Assembly (NCBI GenBank): GCA_022822205.1
Contig: JAJECC010000001.1
Coordinates: forward strand, 1-32,500
Origin: Rhodospirillales bacterium
Lineage (GTDB): Bacteria > Pseudomonadota > Alphaproteobacteria > Rhodospirillales > UBA2165
DNA: 32,500 nucleotides
Direction of reading: 5' to 3'
In this document: one piece after another, positions 9,651 through 17,152 of the stretch
Layout of the letters: every line of letters starts with the position of its first letter
How positions within the stretch are numbered: the stretch's first letter is position 1
Notes under the pieces: model-generated
Database searches by the model: none
Told to the model about the DNA's origin: nothing
The model's input: only the letters and a program-made list of their open reading frames with translations
Made by a program: the position numbers and the translations under genes

Positions 9651-11282
9651 GTGACAGCGTTTGTTGAAAATCCCCGGGTCGAGAAGAACCCCAATCCAAA
9701 TGTCCCACTCGTGGCGCTTGTCTATTTCAAGGCGGATGGTCCTTGCGAAACGACCCTGGAGATCAGCGACGGCCGGCGAACGCGGACCGTCGCATACGGC
9801 GCCGGCCATGCGCCGGACGACGGCCTTCCGATCATCGGCATGCGGGCCGATACGTCCCACTGCATCACCGTCCGCGCCGGTGATGCCGCGGCGGTCGAGC
9901 TCGAGTACCGGACCCCGCCTCTACCCGGTGACAGCGCCGAGTGGCCCACCATCGAGGTCAAATCGGCCGACACGTCCCGGATGCAGCCCGGCTATACCCT
10001 TTTGAGCGTTCGGCGGCGGGTAAATCTGCGTCAGCAGTACATGACGCCCGCCCAAATCCGGTTCACGGTGCGCTGGGGTATGCTGATGGTGCTCGATGAG
10101 GAGGGCGAGTGCGTCTGGTACTACTCGTCCGATGCCCGGATCGCCGGCGTGCATCAACTGGCCAACGGCAATCTGTTTTTTCATCACGTGGATTTCCGGA
10201 CGGTGGAAATGGACATGTGCGGCAATGTCGTCCGCATGTTTTATGCCTCCGGCCGGCCGCAAGGCCCGGTGGACGGCGCCATCCCCATCGAGGCGGCGAG
10301 CCTGCATCATCAGCCCCACCAGATGCCCAACGGAAACTTCCTCGCCATGACGGCGAATGCGCGGGAAATCGAGAACTACTACACCAGCGAGACCGACCCG
10401 GACGCGCCCCGCGCCACCCAGCCGGTGGTGGGCGACAATTTCGTCGAGTTCACGCCCGACGGGGACATCGTCTGGAACTGGAATACCTTCGATCATTTGG
10501 ACGTCTACCGCTGGTCTTACCATCTGATGGAGGTCTATTGGCATAACCGGGGCTTTCCCAAGCACCTGGACTGGACCCACGGCAACGGCATCACCTATGA
10601 CGAGCGGGACGACAGCGTGATCGTCTCGCTCCGCCACCAGGACGCGATCATCAAGATCGACAGGACCTCCGGCGAGATCAAATGGATTCTCGGCGATCAC
10701 GAGAACTGGAAGAGCCCGCAAAAGGAAAAGCTTCTGAAACCGACCCACGATTTCCGTTGGCACTATCACGGTCACAACCCGCGGGTGACCGTGGACGGGA
10801 CGATCCTGATGTATGACAACGGCATCTGCCGGACTCAGCCGTACAAGCCGCAAGCCGCGCCCCACGAGTGCTTCGCCCGCGCCGTCGAGTATGACGTGGA
10901 CGAGGAGAACATGACCGTAACCGAGGTCTGGAAATCAGGCGACGATGATGATCCGGAGCGGGTTATCTCCTGGGCCATGGGGGACGCCCATCGACTCCCC
11001 AACGACAATATGTTCATTATCGATTCGACGTGTTTGCCGATACGGGAGCAGCTCAGCCGGACGTGCAAAATAGACGATCTCACCTGGAACGAATGGCTCC
11101 GGGAGGAATTTCATCCAAGCGATTTTCCCTATTGGACCCGGCTCAGGGAGATGAAGCGCCAAGGCGGCAAGGACGTGGTCTTCGAGGTCCACCTTCACGA
11201 CCCCAACGACCTGGTCTCCTGGCAGACCTTCGGCGGCGCCCGGGTCGCGAGCCTCTACCCGGCGGGGGTGGAAGCGGGCTAG
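9651..11282 (+). CDS. arylsulfotransferase (ASST)-family protein without signal peptide
   Basis: The 543-residue product resembles bacterial PAPS-independent aryl sulfate sulfotransferases, beta-propeller enzymes that pass sulfate between phenols through a histidine. An N-terminal beta domain (about 1-105) is followed by blade motifs: HHQPHQMPNGNF (H219-H223), DWTHGNGITYDE (H310, N312), SLRHQDAIIKID (R328), HYHGHNPR (H371, H373, H375) and GDAHRLPN (H447). These are plausible equivalents of the histidine, asparagine and arginine active-site residues of the E. coli enzyme. The GTG start has a ribosome binding site (GGGAGG, 7 bases upstream), and the frame is closed by a TGA at 9615, so no signal peptide is possible, unlike the periplasmic enzymes. 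Function as a sulfotransferase is therefore uncertain. Its 3' end overlaps the convergent hydrolase gene by 4 bp. Confidence 0.75.
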   Translation: MTAFVENPRVEKNPNPNVPLVALVYFKADGPCETTLEISDGRRTRTVAYGAGHAPDDGLPIIGMRADTSHCITVRAGDAAAVELEYRTPPLPGDSAEWPTIEVKSADTSRMQPGYTLLSVRRRVNLRQQYMTPAQIRFTVRWGMLMVLDEEGECVWYYSSDARIAGVHQLANGNLFFHHVDFRTVEMDMCGNVVRMFYASGRPQGPVDGAIPIEAASLHHQPHQMPNGNFLAMTANAREIENYYTSETDPDAPRATQPVVGDNFVEFTPDGDIVWNWNTFDHLDVYRWSYHLMEVYWHNRGFPKHLDWTHGNGITYDERDDSVIVSLRHQDAIIKIDRTSGEIKWILGDHENWKSPQKEKLLKPTHDFRWHYHGHNPRVTVDGTILMYDNGICRTQPYKPQAAPHECFARAVEYDVDEENMTVTEVWKSGDDDDPERVISWAMGDAHRLPNDNMFIIDSTCLPIREQLSRTCKIDDLTWNEWLREEFHPSDFPYWTRLREMKRQGGKDVVFEVHLHDPNDLVSWQTFGGARVASLYPAGVEAG

Positions 11283-11992
11283 CCGGCGAGCGCAACGAGC
11301 AGGTCGACAAGTTCGCCCGGCATGTCGATCATGATTTCGTGGCCGCACCCGAACTCATGAACCTCCCACGATGGATCGTTTCGCAGTCTCTCGGCAATTC
11401 CGATGAACGGGGCGCCCTCGTTCTCGGTCGCGACGATGAAGACGCGTTTGTCGATCCGCTCCCATGGGTTGGTATGGATGAGAACCTGTTCGAACGTCGC
11501 CAGGGGATGATCGCAGAGCCGTCTTTTCAACCAGGCCGCAACGTCGGGATCGTCAATTCCCCAGAAGCCCGGTTCGGGACACGGAATTCGCCAGCCGTCG
11601 CCTTGCTTGCGCGCGGTCCGCACCCGTTGTTCGTGGCGCTCCGGCGGCGCCGAACTTGCCAACGAGTGGCCGCTTTCGGGTACGAACGCATCCAGATAAA
11701 CAATGGTGCGGAAGCGATCGGCCAATTTCTCGGCGACGCCGGTAATCACCATCCCCCCGTAGGAATGTCCCACCAAAACAGCGTCTTCGATCTCTTCGGA
11801 GATCACCGCCGCCACGACATCCTGTACATGCGTGTCCAGGTTGACCTCCCGCGCCGCCAAATGAAGCCGGTCACCAAGCCCCGTCAGCGTAAGCGGGTAA
11901 ACATCGTGCCCGCCTGCCCGCAGCCCCCGCGTCACATGCCGGTAGCACCAGCCTCCGTGCCACGCGCCGGGCACCAGTACGAATGTCGCCAT
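11279..11992 (-). CDS. alpha/beta hydrolase
   Basis: The 237-residue protein has the alpha/beta-hydrolase fold of the esterase/hydroxynitrile-lyase-like group. The start MATFVLVPGAWHGGWCYRHV gives the first strand and the oxyanion HGGW motif. The nucleophile elbow is GHSYGG with S77; the catalytic histidine is probably H218 in CGHEIMIDMP. The acid is not certain. There is no signal peptide, so it is cytoplasmic. Relatives cleave esters or act on small aromatic or ketone compounds; the substrate here is unknown. It is convergent with, and overlaps by 4 bp, the sulfotransferase-like gene. The neighbouring genes (glutathione transferase, keto-pentenoate hydratase) suggest a small-molecule catabolic context. 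Confidence 0.85.
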   Translation of the reverse strand: MATFVLVPGAWHGGWCYRHVTRGLRAGGHDVYPLTLTGLGDRLHLAAREVNLDTHVQDVVAAVISEEIEDAVLVGHSYGGMVITGVAEKLADRFRTIVYLDAFVPESGHSLASSAPPERHEQRVRTARKQGDGWRIPCPEPGFWGIDDPDVAAWLKRRLCDHPLATFEQVLIHTNPWERIDKRVFIVATENEGAPFIGIAERLRNDPSWEVHEFGCGHEIMIDMPGELVDLLVALAG

Positions 11993-12147
11993 GTTCGCTC
12001 CTCACCTGCTCCGTTATCCCGTACAATGCCGTCGGCTCGGGATATCACCACATTATCACGCCGGCGTCACAGCCGTGTAACGGCACCGGCCCAGGGTCCG
12101 CCGGCCTTGACCGCCTGTCCACGAAACGGACGAAGATCGCGGCCAAA

Positions 12148-12176
12148 TTGGTGAGCCGACGGGTCTGACCTATATT
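12148..12176 (+). promoter_or_regulatory. candidate promoter of the glutathione transferase gene
   Basis: A -10-like TATATT at 12171-12176 matches five of six consensus bases and lies 17 bp after a weak -35-like TTGGTG (12148-12153), 32 bp before the ATG. The -35 match is poor (three of six), so this is tentative. Confidence 0.3.
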
Positions 12177-12208
12177 GGCGCCAGCCAAGGAGCCAAAGGG
12201 GAAGCATC

Positions 12209-13027
12209 ATGTTGGAGCTTTATCATCACGGATCGTCGGTATGCGCGGCCAAGGTGCGCATGTACCTGCACGAGAAGGGCCAGGAATGGACAGGCCACTA
12301 CATTGACATCCTGAAAGGTGAGCAATTCACCGAAGAGTTCTTGAAGGTCAATCCCAAGGCGGTGGTGCCGGCCCTGGTTCACGACGGCAAAATCATCACC
12401 GAATCGACTGTCATCTGCGAGTACATCGAAGACGTGTTCCCCGAGCCGCGGCTCCGGCCCGACGATCCCCTGGAACGGGCCCAGGTCATGTACTGGACCA
12501 AGGCCGTCGACGAGGAACTCCACCCGGCGTGCGGGGTTGTCACGTTCGTCTGCTCGCACCGGCATACCATCCGCCGACTGGGACCGGAAAAACTTGCCGA
12601 ATTCCTGAATTCGACGCCTGCGTTCTCGGTCACGGCCAATTGGCACGAAGAGAAGAAGAAGATTGTCAAAGACGGGTTCTATGCGCCGGGTGCGCCGGAC
12701 AAGATCCGGCTTTACGACAGGTATCTGTTCAAGATGGAAGAAGCGCTCCAGGACCGCGACTGGCTCGCCGGCGGCAATTTTACGTTCGCCGACATTGCGC
12801 TCACCCCGTACGTCAACCGGCTGGACATGATGTCCATGTCCGGAATGTGGGAGAACGGCCGGCTGCCCAACGTCACGGATTGGTGGGAACGCATAAAGTC
12901 GCGGCCGAGCTTCAAGGCCGAATTGCTCGACTGGGTCCCCGAAGACCTGACCAATGACCTCAAGACCTTCGGCGCCGACAGCTGGTACGACGTCTCGCGG
13001 CTGCTGGAGATAAAGGAAGCCGCATAG
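12209..13027 (+). CDS. glutathione S-transferase family protein
   Basis: The 272-residue protein has a thioredoxin-like N-terminal domain (about 1-80) with the glutathione-binding pattern NPKAVVPALVHDG followed by ITESTVICEYIED (the cis-Pro and Ser/Glu that hold the gamma-glutamyl group), then a long all-helical C-terminal domain (about 90-250) with WLAGGNFTFADIALTPYVNR, the usual GST N-capping motif. The insert around residues 115-165 makes it longer than typical bacterial GSTs (about 210), as in some dehalogenase or lignin-ether-cleaving GSTs, so the substrate is open. A ribosome binding site (AAGGGGAAG) precedes the ATG. The hydratase gene follows after 52 bp on the same strand. Confidence 0.9.
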   Translation: MLELYHHGSSVCAAKVRMYLHEKGQEWTGHYIDILKGEQFTEEFLKVNPKAVVPALVHDGKIITESTVICEYIEDVFPEPRLRPDDPLERAQVMYWTKAVDEELHPACGVVTFVCSHRHTIRRLGPEKLAEFLNSTPAFSVTANWHEEKKKIVKDGFYAPGAPDKIRLYDRYLFKMEEALQDRDWLAGGNFTFADIALTPYVNRLDMMSMSGMWENGRLPNVTDWWERIKSRPSFKAELLDWVPEDLTNDLKTFGADSWYDVSRLLEIKEAA

Positions 13028-13079
13028 CCGCAAGCCATGGTAGCATCTCCCGAGAGGCTTAAATCTCCGGGGGACAAAT

Positions 13080-13850
13080 ATGGATTTGGATCAGGCGGTT
13101 GAGGACTTTTGGAACTTCCGGCATGGCGGGCCGTTTCCCGAACACCATGCCGGAAATCTGGAATTCGACGACGGCTTTCGCGTCTGCCTGGCGCTCCGGG
13201 AACGCCACGCCGCCGACGGCAATCCTCAGGTGGGCTGGAAGGTCGGGTTGACGGCCAAGGCTATTCAGGCCCAGGCCGGCGTGCATCATCCTTCCTGGGC
13301 GGTCCTATATGAGCGGGGACGATGGGCCAGCGGCCACTCTCATCCCGCCGCGGATCTCATCACCCCCGGCTGGGAAAACGAGCTGTGCCTGACGATGGGC
13401 GCGACGCTTTCCGGACCGGACGCAACGATTGACGATGCCGCGGCGGCCGTCGCCGCGGTGCAGCCGGCATTCGAAATCATCGAGCGGCGCTTCAAGCCTG
13501 GTCCCGGATTGTTTCCCCTGGGCGCCGCCGACAATGGACAGCAGCGGGCATTCGTCGTCGGTGAATCGACCCGGTTCGACCCCAATGCGCACGATCTCGC
13601 CGCCGCGTCGGTCGAGGTAATTCTCGACGGTGAGTCCCGGGAGGTTGCCTATGGCCGCGAGGTAATGGAATCGGGCCCCCTTGCGTCGATTGCCTGGCTG
13701 GCCAACGACCTCGCCCGGTTCGGGCTGGCCTTGGAGGAAGGAATGCAGGTGATGTCCGGTTCCTTCACCAAGCAGTACCACTTCGACGGGCCCGCCGACG
13801 TCGTGGCGAAATTCGACCCGTTCGGCGAGGTCCGGGTGACGTTTACCTAA
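13080..13850 (+). CDS. 2-keto-4-pentenoate hydratase / fumarylacetoacetase-superfamily protein
   Basis: The 256-residue product matches the MhpD-type hydratase branch of the fumarylacetoacetase superfamily, which adds water to 2-hydroxypenta-2,4-dienoates or decarboxylates related oxo-acids in meta-cleavage of aromatics. Visible family features are GWKVGLTAKAIQAQAGVHHP near residue 49, the metal-binding ENELCLTMG near 101 and PAFEIIERRF near 132, and a C-terminal LANDLARFGLALEEGMQVMSGSFT. It starts at an ATG five bases after a CGGGGGA ribosome binding site. No ring-cleavage dioxygenase or aldolase gene is nearby, so a role in a complete meta-cleavage pathway is not shown. It ends at a strong inverted repeat. 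Confidence 0.85.
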   Translation: MDLDQAVEDFWNFRHGGPFPEHHAGNLEFDDGFRVCLALRERHAADGNPQVGWKVGLTAKAIQAQAGVHHPSWAVLYERGRWASGHSHPAADLITPGWENELCLTMGATLSGPDATIDDAAAAVAAVQPAFEIIERRFKPGPGLFPLGAADNGQQRAFVVGESTRFDPNAHDLAAASVEVILDGESREVAYGREVMESGPLASIAWLANDLARFGLALEEGMQVMSGSFTKQYHFDGPADVVAKFDPFGEVRVTFT

Positions 13851-13893
13851 AGCAGTTTCCGGCCAAATTGAAACAATTCGGCCGGAAACCGCT
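13851..13893. terminator. bidirectional hairpin between convergent genes
   Basis: A large imperfect inverted repeat: GTTTCCGGCC pairs with GGCCGGAAAC, continues inward with AATT/AATT across one mismatch around a GAAAC loop, and outward with AGC/GCT across one mismatch. It begins directly after the hydratase stop and ends 9 bp before the stop of the convergent hydrolase gene, so it could serve both transcripts. There is no long T-tract on either side, so it may instead act as a transcript-end stabiliser. Confidence 0.7.
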
Positions 13894-13894
13894 C
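13884..13894 (-). repeat. short dispersed repeat GAGCGGTTTCC, copy 1
   Basis: The right arm of the hairpin contains GGAAACCGCTC. Its exact reverse complement recurs directly at the ctrA stop codon (26925-26935), and a 9-base part recurs after the formate dehydrogenase genes (32269-32277). All three are just downstream of genes. Confidence 0.4.
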
Positions 13895-13902
13895 AAAGCA
13901 CC

Positions 13903-14796
13903 CTACAGATCAATCCGCATGAGGTCGTGGGCCAGGCGCAGCTCGCCGGTGTAGGTCTCCTTGATGTCCCGGGCCACCAGGTCGAGCTGATGGGGACCCA
14001 TGATCTCCCGCGGCATATGGACGCTCATTATCTTCTGCACCACCGGATTGACGGAATCATAGGAGCCGAAATGGGTCGCCACCAAACGCTTGGCGCCGGA
14101 GCGTTGCGCCAGCTCGCCGAGCTCGGTTGGGCTGGTATGGGACCAGGTTCCGACCTGCGCCTTTTTGCGGAATTCGATGGCTTCCTCGGGAAAAGTGCAT
14201 TCGTGGATCATGAGATCCACATCTTTCGACAGCTCGACAAAGGCGTCGCAGGGAGCGGTATCGCCGGAAAACGAGACCGACTTACCGTCTTTTTTCGTAT
14301 CCAGCCGTAGGCCGAAGCACGGCGAAATTTCCCTCGGAATATGCTCGACGTAGCAGGCGGTCACCCGCACGAGGTCATCCTCGAATACCAAACCCGGCTC
14401 ACACTCCCGGACATCGGGGCGCAACACTTCGACGTTCTGGCGCCGGGGATATTGGCGCCGGGCCTCGATATCCTTGGCGTATGCACCGTCCTCGAAGAGA
14501 TGGTCGACAAATGCCTGGGTGCCGGGCGGACCGACGACCACGGGCGCGCCGGGACGATCGCAAATCCAAGTGGTCAGCAGGAAATAGGCGAAGTCGGCAA
14601 TATGGTCATAGTGCAGATGCGACAGGAAGACGGTATCCACCTCGGTGGGGTCGATGTTGGCGGCAACCATTTGCCGGGTGGCGCCATGGCCGCAATCGAA
14701 CAGGTAATGCCGGTCCTCTACACTGATCAGAATTGCGGAGTCGGCCCGCTCCGGATCCGGAGCCGCGGCGCTTGTTCCCAGCATGGTGATGCGCAT
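13903..14796 (-). CDS. metallo-beta-lactamase-fold hydrolase (RNase Z / arylsulfatase AtsA-like)
   Basis: The 297-residue protein has the dinuclear-zinc MBL fold. The start MRITMLGTSAAAPDP is typical of the RNase Z-like group. The HxHxDH motif is HLHYDH (H60, H62, D64, H65); further ligand motifs are VEHIP, SGDTAPCD and the terminal THFGSYD. RNase Z itself matures tRNA 3' ends, but close relatives include phosphodiesterases and the AtsA-type arylsulfatase, and single-domain proteins of this length are often annotated ambiguously. The sulfotransferase-like gene about 2.6 kb away makes a sulfatase-like role conceivable but unproven. An MDR oxidoreductase gene lies upstream on the same strand with a gap of about 90 bp. 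Confidence 0.8.
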   Translation of the reverse strand: MRITMLGTSAAAPDPERADSAILISVEDRHYLFDCGHGATRQMVAANIDPTEVDTVFLSHLHYDHIADFAYFLLTTWICDRPGAPVVVGPPGTQAFVDHLFEDGAYAKDIEARRQYPRRQNVEVLRPDVRECEPGLVFEDDLVRVTACYVEHIPREISPCFGLRLDTKKDGKSVSFSGDTAPCDAFVELSKDVDLMIHECTFPEEAIEFRKKAQVGTWSHTSPTELGELAQRSGAKRLVATHFGSYDSVNPVVQKIMSVHMPREIMGPHQLDLVARDIKETYTGELRLAHDLMRIDL

Positions 14797-14887
14797 GGAG
14801 ATTGCCTAACCCCCCTTGAAAATCGGCCAGTTAGAGCTTTAGAGCGCCGCTGCCGGATTTACAATCACAAGAAAGCCGCCGCTGCGC

Positions 14888-15883
14888 CTAGCCGGTTACC
14901 ACCACCAACTTCCCAATTGTCAAATTGGCGTCCATGTAACGGTGCGCATCGGCAATTTCGTCGAACCGAAACACCTTGTGCAGGCCGTGGCGGTAGCTTC
15001 CGTCTCCGACCTTGTCGCAGATCGCCTGCATAACGGCGCCATGGGTCGCCCGGGTCACGTTATGGGTGGATGACTTCGTCAAATAGACGCCATGGGGAAT
15101 CAGCTCCATGGGTGAAACTTGTTCCATCATCCAGCTGCCGCCGAGGAGACCCGTGACGCAGACCACCCCGTTTTTGGCGGCACATTGAAGGCTGTCGCGC
15201 AGAACCTCGGGACCCACGAGATCGAGCACTTTTTGCACACCGTCCGGTCGGAGGCCGCGCAGCGTTTCAGTGAGGCGGTCGCCGGCGACAATGACCTCGT
15301 CGCAGCCGTGATCGAGGAGGGCCTGCCGTTTCGCTTCGCTTCTCGTCGTGCCGATCACCGTCAGCCCCAAATCCTTGGCGATGGTCACCGCCGCCATGCC
15401 GACAGAGGAGCTGGCGGCCCGCACCAACAGGGTTTCCCCGTGCCCGCAGCGCATGACGTCGACGATGGAATTCCAGGCAGTCAGGAAGGTTTCGGGTAAC
15501 GCCCCTAGTATTTCCCACGCCAATTCCGTTTCCAGCGGCAATACCTGTGAAGCGGGAACGCTGGTGAACTCGGCATAACCGCCATCGAACGCACGGCCCA
15601 TTTCTCCCATGACGCACGCGACCCGCTGGCCGGGTTTCAATTCTCCCGTTCCATCCTCGACGACCTCGCCCACCGCCTCGATACCGAGCACCCGGGGAAA
15701 CTCGACATTTGGCGAGTGTCCGTCGCGGGTCATCTGCTCCGACCGATTGAGGCCAAAGGCGCGGACCCTCACGAGAACCCAACCGGGTTTCGCTTCCGGT
15801 ATGGGATAGGACCTATAGGAAAATGTCTCGGGACCGCCGGCCTTCTCGACGACGATCGCCCGCATGTCCGTGTTGGCAGTCAT
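14888..15883 (-). CDS. zinc-independent MDR-superfamily alcohol dehydrogenase / quinone oxidoreductase
   Basis: This medium-chain dehydrogenase/reductase of 331 residues probably uses NADPH. The GroES-like domain begins RAIVVEKAGGPETF and contains FGLNRSEQMTRDG and FPRVLGIEAVGEV; the Rossmann domain has VRAASSSVGMAAVTIAKDLG, a variant of the usual AAxGGVG loop, and IGTTRSEAKRQAL. The catalytic and structural zinc cysteines of true alcohol dehydrogenases are absent, so it groups with quinone-oxidoreductase or enoyl-reductase-like members. The frame extends 12 codons further, but the ATG at 15881-15883 follows an AAGGGGG ribosome binding site by six bases, so I start there. The substrate is unknown. 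Confidence 0.85.
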   Translation of the reverse strand: MTANTDMRAIVVEKAGGPETFSYRSYPIPEAKPGWVLVRVRAFGLNRSEQMTRDGHSPNVEFPRVLGIEAVGEVVEDGTGELKPGQRVACVMGEMGRAFDGGYAEFTSVPASQVLPLETELAWEILGALPETFLTAWNSIVDVMRCGHGETLLVRAASSSVGMAAVTIAKDLGLTVIGTTRSEAKRQALLDHGCDEVIVAGDRLTETLRGLRPDGVQKVLDLVGPEVLRDSLQCAAKNGVVCVTGLLGGSWMMEQVSPMELIPHGVYLTKSSTHNVTRATHGAVMQAICDKVGDGSYRHGLHKVFRFDEIADAHRYMDANLTIGKLVVVTG

Positions 15884-16021
15884 TCGCCACCCCCTTGAAG
15901 CCGGAAAACCATACGGCACGCAGCCTGATCACCGGACCCTGAAACAGGTATCGCGCCAAAATCCGTGAAGGTGCGGCGGCCGGGCCCGTCGCACGGACCC
16001 AACCCGCCATTGAATCATGAC

Positions 16022-16903
16022 CTATTCGGCGGCCACGGTATAACGGGAATCTTCGTAGGCCCCGTCACCCAATCCGTTGTCGAATAAATCGCGTTCCGCG
16101 ACCCAATCCCGCGACCGGTCGAACATTTCCTGCGAGTAACTCTCGAATACGATGCGCTCGCCGGGACCGAAGTACCGAAGATCCATCATGTCGTGGAACC
16201 GCTCCGGGAACTCTTCCCTGTAATAATGAACGTAGAGTTCCGGCCGAAGATCGATATCCATCTGCGCCCGCTTCAACGCCTGATAGAATTTGGCGATATC
16301 GTCGGGATCGGGATCGCCGTTGATCATGCCCGCCATCATAAAGGTCGTCTCGGCGACCTTCCTGAAGCCCAACTGATCGAGGAAGTAATAGGTGCCACTG
16401 AATTGCGCCGCCGCGGGCACCTTCCCGTCGATCAGGCTTTCCATGCGGGCCCACAGCATCCCCTGACTAAAATCCAGATTGATGTCTTCCGGCTTCAGAA
16501 ACTGCTCCAGGGCCTGAATCGTGGAGTAGTGCGTGCCCGATTGGTATCCGACGGCGATGGGAACCCCGGCCAGGTCGTCCGGACCGGTAATCCCGGAGTC
16601 CGGGTGGACAAATATGCCGCAAGGCGACACCGAGTAGGCGCCGGTATAAATTTTTCCGTGCCCCTTGGAAGCGGCGATGTTGACGGTCCAGTGACATGCC
16701 GAGCTCACATTGCACGTCCGCCCTTCCTCGAAGGTCTGCATGGCGCCCCGCTTGTCGCCGATGTTATGCGCCTGTGCATCCTGCTTCGTGGCAGCCAGTT
16801 TGAACTCGTAATCGAGCCCTTCAGCGGTGAAATAACCCTTTTCGTGCGCCACCCATTCATGCAGCCGAAAGTGGGGCTCGATAAGAAATTTTTCCTTCGA
16901 CAT
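16022..16903 (-). CDS. NMT1/THI5-like periplasmic-binding-fold protein without signal peptide
   Basis: The 293-residue protein has the NMT1/SsuA-like solute-binding fold: an N-terminal stretch (HEWVAHEKGYFTAEGLDYEF) describing a protein that mimics an ABC binding component, then TFEEGRTCNVSSACHWTVNI and a hinge with GPDDLAGVPIAVGYQSGTHY. There is no signal peptide or lipobox from either possible ATG (16918 or 16903), and no ABC permease or ATPase gene adjoins it, so it is unlikely to be a normal transporter subunit. The ATG at 16903 is preferred because GGAG lies nine bases upstream. Relatives in this fold include enzymes and sensor domains. It is divergent from pyruvate carboxylase. The function is not known. 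Confidence 0.7.
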   Translation of the reverse strand: MSKEKFLIEPHFRLHEWVAHEKGYFTAEGLDYEFKLAATKQDAQAHNIGDKRGAMQTFEEGRTCNVSSACHWTVNIAASKGHGKIYTGAYSVSPCGIFVHPDSGITGPDDLAGVPIAVGYQSGTHYSTIQALEQFLKPEDINLDFSQGMLWARMESLIDGKVPAAAQFSGTYYFLDQLGFRKVAETTFMMAGMINGDPDPDDIAKFYQALKRAQMDIDLRPELYVHYYREEFPERFHDMMDLRYFGPGERIVFESYSQEMFDRSRDWVAERDLFDNGLGDGAYEDSRYTVAAE

Positions 16904-17152
16904 CCTGAGGCTCTCCATTCCCGAATTTCACGCCGTTGACGGGCGATTTCTGCCGCTAATCTACTGCAAATTCAAGGATGATCGAAATCGATAGTCGTTA
17001 TGGTGCTCATGCACGTTGCGAATTTATCCCGGCTCGCTCTCAACTTGATGACCGCATTCGATGCGCTCACGACCCATGGGAACGATGGGATGGGATGGCA
17101 TGGCAGTTATCGAAATATCTCAATGGCTTGCAGGGGTCGTGCGTGCTAAGAC

